From NCBI GenBank assembly GCA_039881145.1, contig JAYKKI010000003.1, positions 10,192,501 through 10,256,500 of the forward strand: DNA of 64,000 bases, read 5' to 3'. Position numbers and translations under genes: made by a program. This DNA comes from Druceiella hillmani. Its lineage: Eukaryota; Arthropoda; Insecta; Lepidoptera; Hepialidae. Shown piece by piece: positions 48,956 through 61,800 of this stretch; positions within the stretch are counted from its first letter, which is position 1; each line of letters begins with the position of its first letter. Under the pieces are notes generated by a model. That model searched no databases and was not told the DNA's origin. It saw only the letters and a program-made list of their open reading frames with translations.

Positions 48956-51900
48956 ATGGATTTTGTTTATTTTTAATCGTAAAACTGTTTTCATATTTTA
49001 AAATTTTTAATATAGCTGTCCGTAAATTACTAAAACAAATCGTGGAAGTGCTGATTGTAATGATATCGCTCAAGTGCAAACAGAAGAGCACAAAAAGCAT
49101 GCGAGTGCAAGATATTGTAACTCATACAAGACGTTGCCGTTTGCTATTAGAACTTGCTTTATACTTGTAAATCTTAAAAAGATTCTGAGTTGATTAGAAA
49201 TACCTATATCTTTAAATACTTCTCACAAGTAACAGTCGAATAATTATTTTTACACTAATTAAAATTATATTGAATTTGAGATTATGCAAGTAATTCGTCA
49301 ATTTTACTTGTAATCATAATTATTTTTTTTTAAAAACACTAATAATGCACTACAAATTTATACAGGCCAATAATATAATAATACTACTGTAATGCCAGAA
49401 GTATTAGTATCTACTATGTGGTACACTATTGATCTGCAAAAGTTTACTCTGCATTATGGATATTTTTTGGATCTTTAAAGTACTTTCATTGCCTTCAATA
49501 GTGTTACTGCAGAACTTCAAACTTGGAAAGGATATGAAATATGTCAATCTTTACATAACTGTAAAAAACATTCTAATGCAATAATATTTTTGCCCGAAAA
49601 TAAATGTAGAAAGTAATATTTGCGTCAATCTAAGTTTTGAAAAAATCACTGTGCTCAGGAATGAAAATAGTTTCAGTAGTAAATAAGGATTAAATTTCCC
49701 TACTGTCATTCATATTTTTTTATTTAATGTTTAATATTTTTTAGGTCTTAGCTGCAGCCGAACCATAACGGAGAAAAAACAATACTAACGGAGCTTAATA
49801 TGAATTCAATAAAAGATGGTGAATAAAAAGCAAAAGACAAGTAATGGATTACTAATAGAAAAAATATTAGCGAATCCACCGGAGATAAATTCATATGAAA
49901 GGAACCATCCGTAAGAGCACCATCTCTTAATTACAGGTTATTATTTTTTGTACTACAATCTCTTATAACCTACCGGCTGTGTATAATTCTTATTATTTTA
50001 ATTATGTTTATTCATGTTGAAGTTCTTAAAACTCATCTGTGTTTTTTTTAAATTACGCTTTGTTATGGTCCACAAATATAAATTAAAGACAGATATAAGT
50101 GTCATTACCAGTTTATTTACGTTTCAGATTTACTGAATATTTAAGTACATAATTTTTTTAAAAGCTTTTTATTAAAAAAATTCCATTCTTTTTATACATC
50201 TTTTTATTGAAATTTAAACTAATATTTTCGATTTTACCATAATGTCCTGAGTGTAGTCACAAAATCGTGGGTAAGTCAATATTAATAAGTTTAATATAAG
50301 GTTAGGTGAAAAGGGAAAACTCTTATTACTTATCCATTGAGATAAAATTAATCATGATTGAATGAAATTACAATAAAAATAAAATATTATTTGTGGTGAC
50401 AGTCGTGAGAAAAGGCTTTCAACTTTAAAGTTTTTAAATAGAACAAAAATTAAGCTAAAAGTAAACTGATATATGGCCTTCTGATCCCAACTGTACAGGA
50501 GTAAAATAAAAATAGCGACCTAGCATTATCGTCCGGTATGGATTTTTGTTTGTTCCTTTGGGAATGTGAAATGGTCAAAAAATATGAAAATGACCAGTAC
50601 ATATAATTAAAATAATATTTTTTTCTTAAAAATTAAAACAAAAGTTTCATGAGTATACTTTTATTTCAAGAGTAGATATAAGTTTTATATATTGGACTAT
50701 TCTTTTAAATTACTTTCTATCATAAAAAGTAAAATTTATATATGAATAAACTATATGATTTACAGCGAAAATTTAAATTGTAATAGGTAATTGAGAAATG
50801 TTTAAAGTCACAAAGAGAAAAACGGGTTTTAAAGAATAAAAATTATAAGTGTATAATTATGCATTTCTTTCACAGTATTTAATTTGCCCATGTTATAAAT
50901 AAATACAATACCTTATCCAGGTAAATTAACTACCCCACAAAACCTTATATAACCAGGTAACCGGTAACCTGATTAACCTGATCAATCCTTCCATTAACAT
51001 TGAAATAGTATATCTTGAGGACAGGATGAGATACAAAAAATATTATGGTTTAAGATTGTCTAATTTTCCACTTAGAAACCCACATCCGGCTTGCTATACC
51101 ATTTGCTAACAATATAAATAGGTACAAATGTACGACAGATTTTTAGAAACGATGATATCATATATTTCAGTACAAACTAGTTAAACTCAATATTGATTAC
51201 CTCTATTACTAAATTTTTTTTTACGATGTTATGCAAATACGCATTTACGACGCCACTTGAGAATTTGTGAAAAGGGTATTTTTATTAAAAAAAATGAGGT
51301 TAATTATAATAACAGCCTCAGTACCGGATTTGGACTTAAAACAATAATTTCGTCCTTGTATTTATTAATAATAGTGATTTTTAGGGATTACTTAAATATT
51401 TAAATTTAGCTTTTCATTATTTGTTTTTCTGAAAAGGAACAGAATATTCTAATACGCTCGTTGCTATTTGATTAAAACACGCCAATTTAACCCGTAATAT
51501 AGTGTCAGGAGTACGTTCAAGGGATTGTTATTATTTTATATTTCGGTTACCCCTTTTTTGTTTAATTCTTTGCATGCTATTTCGTTCATACAGTAATCAT
51601 GTTGATATGTCCCATAAAATATCTTATCGATAAAATATCACCGGTATTAATATATTTATAAAATAATATTAAGGTTAAATAATAATCTACTCTTATTTGC
51701 GTGGGCCTTTATCAATTAAACTCCGTTAACAAATGCCTTAATTTTTGTGACAATGTTTAAAAATTTTAAAAATTAAATATCTATATAAACCAAATATTTG
51801 CAAATGTGTTTATTTTTGGTGTTAGTAAAACCATTTCTATATAAATTTAATCTTTTAAACATAAAAAAGTTATCCATATCCAAAGGTATCCATTGTGGAT

Positions 51901-52802
51901 ATGATTGGTATCCTGCGAGCAACAGCATCATTCACTACAAGCGAACATCTATGTCCAGTGCATGAAAATCAATCAACATCGAATACTTTAGAATGAATAA
52001 TAATTTTCTATATAATATTACAACAAAATTGGTCCCTATTAATGGGTACCAACTAATATAAAAATCATCAAATAAATTATTTACGACATATTGCGATACA
52101 AATCAGCTCATTTAAAAATTCGTGCATTTTTCTCCAAAGCTAATATTTATTTATTTCATAAATTAGTTTTATTACAGGAGTCAAAAAACCTTGTCCCAAA
52201 CTCAAGTAAATTTAGGCGAAAAAATAGTAGTATTAAATTATATAAAAGGTGCAGTCTTAATATTAATAATGTTAAGATTATAATAACACACAAGTGAGTG
52301 CATATGTAATAGAACTAATATTCTCTCAGACGAAAGGCAATTGGGGTACAAGAAAGAACTAAAGCCTAATAACTGAGTTATAGTAAGATCTTAGGTAAAC
52401 CAAATATTAGAGCAGACTATGTGCAATACGAATGTTTACAATGTATTAACTGAATATAACAGTAAAATGTATCAAAAACTTGCTAATGCAAATTTTCCTA
52501 AACAAATGAATAATTCCACTTTGAGTAGGAAGACGTCAATAAAAGATTGGGATGCGAAATAGAATATGTTACATTTTCCTGGACGAACATTTTGATATTT
52601 ATTTTATTTTAAATATGTAAATAGTTAGTTATAATTTTATAAAGTGATACACTGTTTTTAATTGTTTTATTTGTCTTCAGTTTCTTTTTCAAATGGGAAA
52701 ACACCGCAACTGCGTAACTTTGCCCCACGTAAAAATTAAAAAAATAGCAAACTCATGTTTTATAATACTTAAAAATTTAAAATTTTCAAAAATATATGAA
52801 AA
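48956..52802. other. AT-rich intergenic DNA, nothing firm
   Basis: At 49740-49760 a TTTTTTAGGTCTTAGCTGCAG run resembles a splice acceptor, but no coding exon follows. At about 50960-50990 AGGTAACC/GGTAACCTGATTAACCTGAT is a small direct-repeat cluster. At 52430-52560 a plus frame reads NSKMYQKLANANF and SRKTSIKDWD, unassigned. Confidence 0.45.
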
Positions 52803-53300
52803 CTACCTGACCTGGCGAACTTCGTATCGCCTGAAAATCAATAAATGTTGTATTAACCTATTAGCTTAATTAAATTCTGTTTTTTATTACAATAAAATAA
52901 ATACTCAAAATTAATTAAGTTCAATAAATGTACAAAAATGGAAAAGAAAAGTATTTTTATTACATTGAAGTTAACGTTATTCACTTGGCAGCAAGGCAAT
53001 TGCTTTAATAAAGCGAATCGAAATGATTCGCGTAGTATTGATGCACTGCTTTCTGTTAAACTATTTTCTTGATGAGTTGCAATCGGGATTCTCTTCATTG
53101 AAGCACCTTGTGATATACGACATTTTTCGTTTTGTTGTTATATACGACATTTTTCGTTTTGATGGTTTGCCGACACGTGAACATGCTACATACAATTGAA
53201 ATGAATTCTAGATTCAGGCCACAAACACTGAATAATTGGCCTAGTGATTTGTTACATAAGAAACCAATTATCGAAGCGCGTGCGCGCTTCATACATGTCC
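52803..53300 (-). mobile_element. Helitron 3' end with helicase C-terminal remnant
   Basis: Helitrons are rolling-circle transposons encoding a Rep/helicase. The minus-strand frame 53292-53095 ends in the pattern seen at the helicase C-terminus: SLGQLFSVCG (family: GQLYVACSRVG), then KTKNVVYNN and KTKNVVYHKVLQ and stop. The KTKNVVY segment is present twice because of an in-frame 27-bp duplication. About 270 bases further the minus strand has GGCGATACGAAGTTCGCC (52831-52814), a short hairpin with a 5-bp GC-rich stem, followed by AGGTCAGGTAGT. That matches the 3'-terminal hairpin and CTAGT-like end of Helitrons, here GTAGT. No Rep or upstream helicase domain is present. Confidence is good for the family, moderate for the exact end. 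Confidence 0.65.
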
Positions 53301-53724
53301 TAACCTCACAAAGTGAACATCTTTGAAATCATAACGTTTCACAATGATTTCATCAAACTTAATTCAACTATTTGAAATCACTTCGCTGATCAATTTCAGG
53401 AAAAATTGTTTTAAGAGAAGTAATTTAATCGATTTCAAATGCAATAACGGTTGCAAACTGAATAAAAATTGTGGAAAACCAATTATAATTCTGTCCGTGT
53501 CTGTCGTTTATGACATACTTTTTTTGTGATTTTCTTACTTTTCAAATGCGCGAAGAAATTTCTCGAAGTCGAGATAAAAAAAAATTAATAAATATATAAT
53601 GATCATATAAAAATTCAATGAAAAAATATCAGTTAATCCGTTCTCGATATATAATCAAAAAAAGTCGTTTCTTACTAAGTGTATAGAAAAATTAATTTTC
53701 TTCATAAATTTTTTCGATGTTTTA
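53301..53724. other. AT-rich DNA, nothing recognised
   Basis: No upstream Helitron helicase motif could be found here on the minus strand. Confidence 0.5.
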
Positions 53725-53796
<72 letters not shown>

Positions 53797-53814
53797 ATAC
53801 GCATATATATATAT
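53725..53814. repeat. (TA)n microsatellite
   Basis: About 70 bases of perfect TA repeat followed by a short CTATACGCA interruption and more TA. Confidence 0.98.
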
Positions 53815-55143
53815 GGCCGCAATATATTCCTACAAATTTTACATAGACTTCTAAAAACATCAAGTTTTTTAAATTTTAGTTTCAATAGTTTCAGAAACAG
53901 GGGTGTAAACTTATTATTTAGTATATCTACGAAATTCAGTTCCTTCAATTTGCATGAATTATCTAAATATTTATTCATTTTTTTTTTAAATTTGCTGAAT
54001 ATCCTTTAAACATGAAAAACATTGAAAGTTCTAATGTAAACATGTATCTAATTTTTTTTCAAATCTTCCGCCCCCCCATTGTTTAATAACTACTAAAGAA
54101 CATATTGAACATTTCAAAAACTTAATTTTTTATAAATTAGAAATGAAACATCAAAAATTACTTATCTAATAATGTCTCGCTTGATAAAATAGATATTTTT
54201 CCTCAGCTTTACATGCATGAGACGATACAGTGAAAAGTATATATTCTATATTTAATTATACTTTAATTGAGTTCATCGTATGAAGCGCTTACTTGTAAAA
54301 TGTCGCACTTATGTTTTACTTGACTTTATATTCCACTCTCTATTACTTATCTACTACTAGCATTATTGGTGCATAAAACCAATACGACGGACTCGTTTGA
54401 AGGTGACAAAAAATGTATTAAAAGGCACATGATATCTATAAAAAAATATATAAATTATTTACAAAAATAAATTCTGATTAATATAAAAAATACATACTAA
54501 AGAAGCAGAATGAAAGGAGAAACATTTTAATTGATTTTCAATATTTAATTTAAGAAAACGATCACTATCGGCAGTAACAGTTTCATAGTTTCATAATTTT
54601 ATTTTGTGCCCAAAGTACATACAATGTATGACAAATAATACTATGTGGTAACAAATTTCTCTATATATTTTAATGATATCTGTCAGAATAATTTCAGTAT
54701 AATAATTTGTTGAAGAATGAATTTAAATTTCTCTAAAGTTTTACGAATACATCGTAATATTCTCGTGTATAACCTCAATATTCATATTAAACTAATGAAA
54801 TGGAATTTCGCAACATTCGAATATAACGTGATTGCTCGAACTAAAAATGTAAAATTCTTATTTTAATTAAACAATTAATAGTTTAATTTTTTGAGCATGA
54901 AAATGATTGGTAGTTTAAAAGTCACAAGTGCACAATTATTCAGTTTTATTAATTAGAAAAACAAATTTAAAAAACATTTTTTTACATTATGAAAACATTT
55001 TTCATATTAAGTAAATTCTAAATGCTTCTCTTAGAGCTGTTTTTCAATAACTATAAATTAAACAGTATATTAAGCATTCAAATTTAAATCGTAGATTTCT
55101 TTTCCAAGCTCTTATTTAATTTCTTCTTTTCATATGCTTGGGC
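53815..55143. other. AT-rich intergenic DNA, nothing recognised
   Basis: No gene or repeat family seen. Confidence 0.55.
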
Positions 55144-55610
55144 TAAAATTTGCAACTTAATTTTAAATCAGTTCCCCCAACCGATTGAGCTAACATTTAG
55201 CACACATAATTGGCTTTGGTGCAATGCTTGATTAGATAAGTGGCATTTTACTAAATGTAATATCGCGGACGGGACCAGATGACGTTTTATTACTTCTATG
55301 ACCGCCTTTAAGACGTGATTATGAAAAAAGGGTTTGATGAACAGATTACGACAAGCTAAATGACGTAAATATAGTGGACGTTACAACTTTTTATTTAACT
55401 TCTCCCATTAACATGTTTACGACAAATTTTGCAACTAAATTTTAATACGATTCCGCATAACCGATTGACCTGAAATGTTGCATACATGTTCAGTTTTCAA
55501 TTCATGCTTTCAATTCATGCTAACTGACATCACTTTACATCTAATATGGCGGACGCGAGAAGATGGTGATGATGTTTATTATTTCCGTAATCGTAAGGAT
55601 TGTAAAGTAC
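55144..55610. repeat. Diverged tandem pair, about 281-bp unit
   Basis: Two segments share ordered blocks at a constant offset: AATTTGCAACTTAATTTTAA versus AATTTTGCAACTAAATTTTAA, AACCGATTGA at 55179 versus 55459, a GCACACAT/GCATACAT block, TCTAATATGGCGGACG versus TGTAATATCGCGGACG (GCGGACG at 55265 versus 55548), and AGATGACG versus AGATGGTGA. Offset is 280-282 bases. The combination CCGATTGA, GCACACA and AATATGGCGGACG looks like an interspersed repeat family, but I cannot name it. Confidence 0.8.
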
Positions 55611-55748
55611 ATACGCGAATTGTAAACAAAATACATTCTTCGGTCAGTACTTACTTGAGAACCAATTACTGTCCAATGAAATTAGTAATTGAACATAAAC
55701 TATTCAATGTTTATAGCTATAACGATTGTAAGTACGTTTATTTTTATT

Positions 55749-55805
55749 AGTATCTGCTAATACAAAATGACATACCTATATAGTCATTTTATATTAGCAG
55801 ATACT
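55749..55805. repeat. Foldback inverted repeat (23-nt arms, 11-nt loop)
   Basis: Arms at 55749-55771 and 55783-55805 match as reverse complements at 22 of 23 positions. Confidence 0.92.
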
Positions 55806-58366
55806 CCACTTAAGTAATTAGCATTTGGCATTGTATTATCATAATACAAACCTTAACTTATTTAATTGTTTTAATACATGTTATGCTGGTAATACAAAAA
55901 TTTGATTATGTCTACTTTACTTTCAATTAACAAAAAAGGTGTTATCAACATTATTCCATGGTTTATAAATAAGGAACTTCAAATCTACGAGAAATACCAA
56001 TGACTAATTACATATATTTATACTGTTATAAAATACCAGAAAGGAACTCACTTTAACTTTTCCTATAAACTCGTTATTCTACACTCTTTGTGATAATAAA
56101 AGAGTTACTCAACAGTATTTGTTTTTAAAAAAATTAATAATTAATTTGCTAATTGTATCAAAATACTATTTAATAATTACTCCACCAACTTCGATAGAAC
56201 TATGAAATTAGTGGTTTTGGAAGCTAATTTTACGTATAAACCATAAAACATATACTGTATTAACACGGGCCAAAGAAAAATAAGCACGGTGATAGCAAAT
56301 ATGCGACGGAATCTGTTAAATTATTAAAAAAAATTTTGCGATTTAGGCTTACCCTAAATTAGATAATAAATATGTAAATAGGTATTAGATAATAAATATA
56401 ATTTAAGAAATTTACTTCACAATTAAGACACAAAGTCGTATATCCAAAATGAGTTACACGATTTCAATATTACGTTTTTTTATTGAAGAGCGTCGCGTGA
56501 TTATATTTTACTCAATGCCTAACAAGTTATTTAATTCAGCATCTTGCCAAGATTTTTTATTAATGAGCTCTTTCTTTTCACAGATGTAATTAAATTTATC
56601 TGCTGAAAAGTAAACCAACGTAGAATGGAGCAATATAGGGACTAAGCGCAAAAGTCAAATTATGAACATTAAATACGACTATATCTCTCAAATTTATAAA
56701 ATATAGTTCTGGATAAAATATTTTAAGCCACTTCAAGGGAGAAGATTATTATTCAAACTTTTAACTTATATATTTGAATCTTGTAGATTGCTCAAAATAT
56801 TTAACCAAGGCCATTGTGACTAACCCGCTTCCTGAATTTTTTTCTTTCAATTTCGAGTTAAGTCATACGATTTCCTCAAAGTTAAGGAGATTGTAATTTT
56901 ATAAAAATACCACTTATTAAATTTCGAAAATAGATTCCTTGAAAGCGCTTATATAAGGAATGCGTACAAGTATTAAGTAATACGTGTCTAAATATGATTA
57001 TAATTTTAAAAAAATTAATAAATTTTGTTTCAGTTCTATTTGCTATTGTCATGTTTTTAACGATTTTCCTATGCAATATTATTTATTCCAATATCCAATA
57101 TCCTTGGCCCTATATAAAGCTAAGTATTTGACGTGTATATTGACAAATTTTAAAAAGAAATATCTATTTCTACCAATTTCTAACATGTCAAGTAAAAAAT
57201 GGTCAATTATACCAACTTAATAGGTTACACTATCTTTAAATGATTAATTTATGGTCTTTTTTTAATTTATAACTATTAACTTTTGCGCTTGACATTATTA
57301 TAAAACATAATTGTGGTAATTAATTTTTAAGATATAAATTTAAAATACATTGTGTATAAAAAAACACTATAACTGCTAGATGAATTGGACTTGGCTGGGC
57401 TTTTGCTTATTCTGTCCAAATATTTATTTGCTTATAATAAATATTTTTTTAAAAATTTACTTTTTAATTTTTATAAATAAATTTTTAATGTATTAATGTA
57501 CCGTATTAATGTATTAATTACGGTCAAAAATTATTTTACTTACGTATACCATTTGCATTGCTTTTTTATACACAATATATTTTGAATTTACATCTTATAA
57601 AAAATTACCATAAAAATATGTTTATAGTAATGGCAATGTAAAAGTTTATAGCAACAAATTTAAAAAAGAACTATAATTAAAGACCATAATTGATAGTAGT
57701 ATATTTTTCTAAATTTATCAAAATGTTTATTTTCAATTTATTTAGTCGTTAATTTACTTTTATTATTTTGTCTGTGTTAAGTGTGTAATATCTAACAATA
57801 AGTTTATTGTAAAGTTAGAAAAATGTAGGCTAGTAATTTATAATTTAATAATTAAATGAAGCTACGTGATGTATTATTTCTACTTTCCGTAAGTTCTTTA
57901 CCACGACCTAGGTTTCGTTGTGTTACATTTTCAGGTGGGTTATTAGCAAAAATTAACTCTTAGAAATTCCCACAAAACAATAGCGGAAGCCGGGTTTATG
58001 CGCTTTTTCCCACTGCTTATGTTAATGAGTTTATTGTAGGGGAGCGGTGTAGTTTTTATTATATTTTCGAAAGTTATACAATATACAAGTATTTTAGTAA
58101 GGGTAACAAATTAAATTGATGTTATTCTAAGAGGTTATACAATGTAAATATTCCAGTGTACGTAATAAAATTAAATGGATGTTATTCTCAGTAAAAGATT
58201 TAAAATTGGAACAAGGTTATATCACTAATTATACATGTATCCCATTTTGTTTTCTATTTTTTTTATTTTTATATTTTTATTTAGATGTGTAGCCGGGCCG
58301 AAACAATTCGAAGTGTATTGCAGTATCAATGTTGTCTAACTATAATAAGATATTAAGTATGGTTGA
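55806..58366. other. AT-rich intergenic DNA, nothing recognised
   Basis: Small direct repeats occur at 57480-57530 (TGTATTAATGTACCG) and around 58106 and 58165 (TTAAATTGATGTTATTCTA). Frames at 56882-57076 (-) and 56984-57220 (+) show no domain. Confidence 0.5.
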
Positions 58367-58580
58367 TCAAATTGTATTTAGTTGTTCATTTAATATATTA
58401 ACGTTGGTGTCTCCTTTATGTCGGTTTATTTCCAATATTTCTAGGATATTAAGTTTATTGCCTTTTGTACTTATTTGTAATATGTAGAGAGCATTGTCGG
58501 TATGAGGGTGATGGTTACTTTCAATAAGGTGCTTTGCAAAGTGACATGTGTCTGGTTTATTATTCGAAATAACGTTGAGT
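58367..58580 (-). pseudogene. Penelope-like GIY-YIG endonuclease C-terminal fragment
   Basis: The minus-strand frame ending at 58367 reads CHFAKHLIESNHH, then ALYILQISTKGNKLNILEIL, then a short NEQLN tail and stop. This is the pattern at the end of Penelope-like retroelement proteins (FAxHLxxxxHxxx...ILHxxxKGxxLNxLExxEI...NEQ), where a GIY-YIG nuclease makes the priming cut. Only the last 70 or so residues are recognisable, and the reverse transcriptase is absent. The family pattern is recalled, not searched. Confidence 0.5.
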
Positions 58581-58805
58581 GATACTAATTTACAATTGGG
58601 TGTTAGGTGTGAAAACCAGCATAAAAATGTTGAAGGTATTATTTTGCCCTTCCAACCAATTGCAAAGTTTGAGAACGCACGTTGCATAAATTTCGTGAGG
58701 TGTCCAAAACTTATCCTGGTTACTGATTGGTAGGTTAAAATACATGTTGTAAACATTTTTTACAAAGTCTGCTATAGTCTGCTTAATATTAATTAACGAC
58801 ATCAA
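58581..58805 (-). pseudogene. Fragment of an insect repeat family with DQDK-WAPH-C-C pattern
   Basis: In a different minus frame (58805-58590) the protein reads VYNMYFNLPISNQDKFWTPH, then ATCVLKLCNWLEGQNN. Many insect genomes carry an uncharacterised multicopy family with the pattern YFxxxxxDQDKxWAPHxxCxxCxxxLRxWxxGK followed by PMxWREPxxH; the fit is good up to the glycine. It stops where the Penelope-like segment begins, so the two are probably juxtaposed remnants. Function unknown. Confidence 0.4.
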
Positions 58806-61800
58806 ATAATAAATTCCATTTTTCTAAATTATAATCTAATTAATACCGTAATTTCCTTTACATTATTATATTAAATCCTCACATATATTATTATCAATGA
58901 GGATTTTAAGAATTACGCCATAAATTGACAATGCGCCTATCAAGTAATATCTCATAACACTCTTAACAGTTTTTATCTTACAAATTACTGAACCGAAAAA
59001 AATTGTAATTCGGTTATTGGTTTCTGAAAAATATGTGAACAAATATTCAAACATACATACATACACTTAAGAAAATTTCCTACATTTGTTTAGAAGGCTT
59101 AATGTCACAGAAAAACTTGTATGCATATTTTCTAGTCCCAATAATATTACATATATACGGGTCGAATTGATAACCCTATTTTATTTAAGTCGGTTAAAAA
59201 TGTAATATTTATATTCACATTCGACGCTTCCACTCATAAATAAATTCTACGAATGACTTAAATGAATATGAAGACAAGCGTTTCCCATTTTTAAGTAAAA
59301 ACAGTTACGAGTTTAGATACATGTAAATTTTCCAATTCGCATAGCAATGGAAGTTGCTGTTAATACAAATTCAATTAAAATTACGTCTTCTTCTGTAAGT
59401 AGCACCGTAGTGGACGATATTGATAACAGTGTCATTACATATAAGGTGTTTTTATAATATTATTATCATGGTAGTGTTAGTTAAATTTGAATCGAAGGGT
59501 GTCGAAACGTTATTCATATTTATTTTCGAAAGTAATATACACATAAATAATTGTGTAAGTTTTTTGTATTAAAAATCATAACTTTGTTAGTAACTATCGA
59601 AAAACTTTAAATCCGCTATAAAATTTTCTAGAACTGTATCTAAAAATATTAATTAAAATGAAATAATCTTCATATAAACATTTTGAGAGAATTAATTTAA
59701 AATTTTCCTCTTACGCTAAAATACAAAGCGCGTCTCCTAAAATCCCTAAAGCATAACTTACATAGGAATATAAATACAAATTTGTAACCGTTAACCGGCT
59801 TACAAATTTTTATTTATATTCCTTTTCATGCAAAAATAAGAACTTAAGAACTACTGTAAAACCATAGTAATGATTAATTGACAGTTTAAGAACGGTGCGA
59901 TGATCATTTAATCGTAACAAAGTCGATATCAATATGTCTATTGATACAGATAAAAAAATTGTTAAATTTTGTCTACTCTAGATATTTTGATTTATTTTAT
60001 TATATAAAATATATTCAAATTTAAAATTCATTAAGAGACCTTTAAATTCCCTTTGTTCTATATTTTACTGCAATCAAATTCAAAACGTTATTTCGTCAAC
60101 ATAGAAAATATATGTCAATTCGAAAAGTTTTAATTATTTCCAGTACCTGCAGCAAATTCTATGTCTATCTAATGTGGCCTTCTACATAAGTGGAAAAAGT
60201 TGCTATAATGTGTAAAATATTTACACTATCTTTATAGTGTTTCCCCATCCTTATATGCTTCCTTGAATTTACCCTTTTCTTTTTTATTTACTTTCTATCT
60301 TTATATACCTCTCATATTTTACTATTTTTGTCAGATACTCCTCGGTCATGTATACTTTTTCCGTATACCTGTGTATTCCGGCACACTTTTGTTTCAACTT
60401 ATAATTTTTTTTATTTTCATTTTATATTATTCAAGGGCACATCTGTATGAAATTCTTTATAGTTACAGGTAAACTCTTTACTTGACGTGTCTTTGCTCTC
60501 GAATGATATCATCATTTCTCTTTACATTCTATCAAATAAGCGCAATCATCGTTATACCTTCCACCTATCTCTCTTTTTTAGAAGACATTCTTAAATTCAA
60601 AATTCTTAAACTCGTCCACCAACTCTATAACCTTATTTTCATTTATACTTACATTTTCGAATTCATATATTTTTAGAAAGTATTTCTTAATTACATTCAC
60701 ATGAAGATCTTAAATAAACTTTACTTAAGGCGTTGATGGTATTTGATTATTAAAATACGTGACATTCAGGGCTTAAAATATATCAATTGCTCATTGTGAA
60801 AAAAACAAATCTTGAGTCTTAAACCGCAATCGCAAATCTTCGAGTCTTATTAAGACGCAAGAAATTCGCAACCTAAGAATATAAAATGAAAGAAATGAAC
60901 GTATATAAATAATAATAATTGATGTAGGAGAAGCAGTAATGATAAACATTTTGAAAACTAGCTTTTGCTATTAAAATAAGTGAAAAGTGTTTAATCTTAT
61001 TCACAGCATCCTTTCACAAATGACAATCATCAAATTGGCCAGTATTCATGAAATTAAACTTACGTCAATCCATAATATTTAAAATTTTTAGGTTTATTAA
61101 AATATCTTAAATACTACACGTCTAACAACAGCTTTCTTGTTCATATACATATTAACTCTGTTACGATTTATTTATCGTAACCTACTTTTATACATTTTCA
61201 GAATTGATTCACCCTGAGATTGTTATAGACATTTTTTAGGATTACGTAATTCAAAAGGAAAAAAATATCATAGTTATAAAGTACATTAACCTTTATTTAT
61301 ATCAGTAATTAATACTCCAAAATATTTGTATCGAAAAACTATAGAATCTAAACTAAGTTTTCGAATTAATAGCTAATTAAAAGCTCATACCCAACAAATT
61401 AAAATCATCATATAGATTGGGAATTTAGAGAAAATTTTCGTATTTCTTTTGTTTATATTACATTAATTGAATTGTTTTTTTACATTAAAGTGCTCATAAA
61501 TGTTTAACAACTTTCACGTACAACAGTTTCTTTACACACCGACGCGACAATTCACACACCGACGCAACAATTAGTTCATTATTTTTACTACGTCATGAAC
61601 TTCACGAAAGTGCAATAAAAAAATGTTGAAAACAGGCATATTATATTACGGAAGTACAAAATTAAATTATTTTTATACCACTGACAATTCAAAAGGGCAA
61701 AAGGGTAGAAAATATATATTTAATTTATTAAACGTCAACATTTTCTCATAAATTCTTCAAAATTATGTAATGGATTCAAAGCTGAAACAAATCTCCTTTG

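Noticed and set aside
52430..52560. Plus-strand reading with SRKTSIKDWD
   Set aside because: Looked like a DNA-binding segment of a transposase, but I could not match it to a family and it lacks neighbours in frame.
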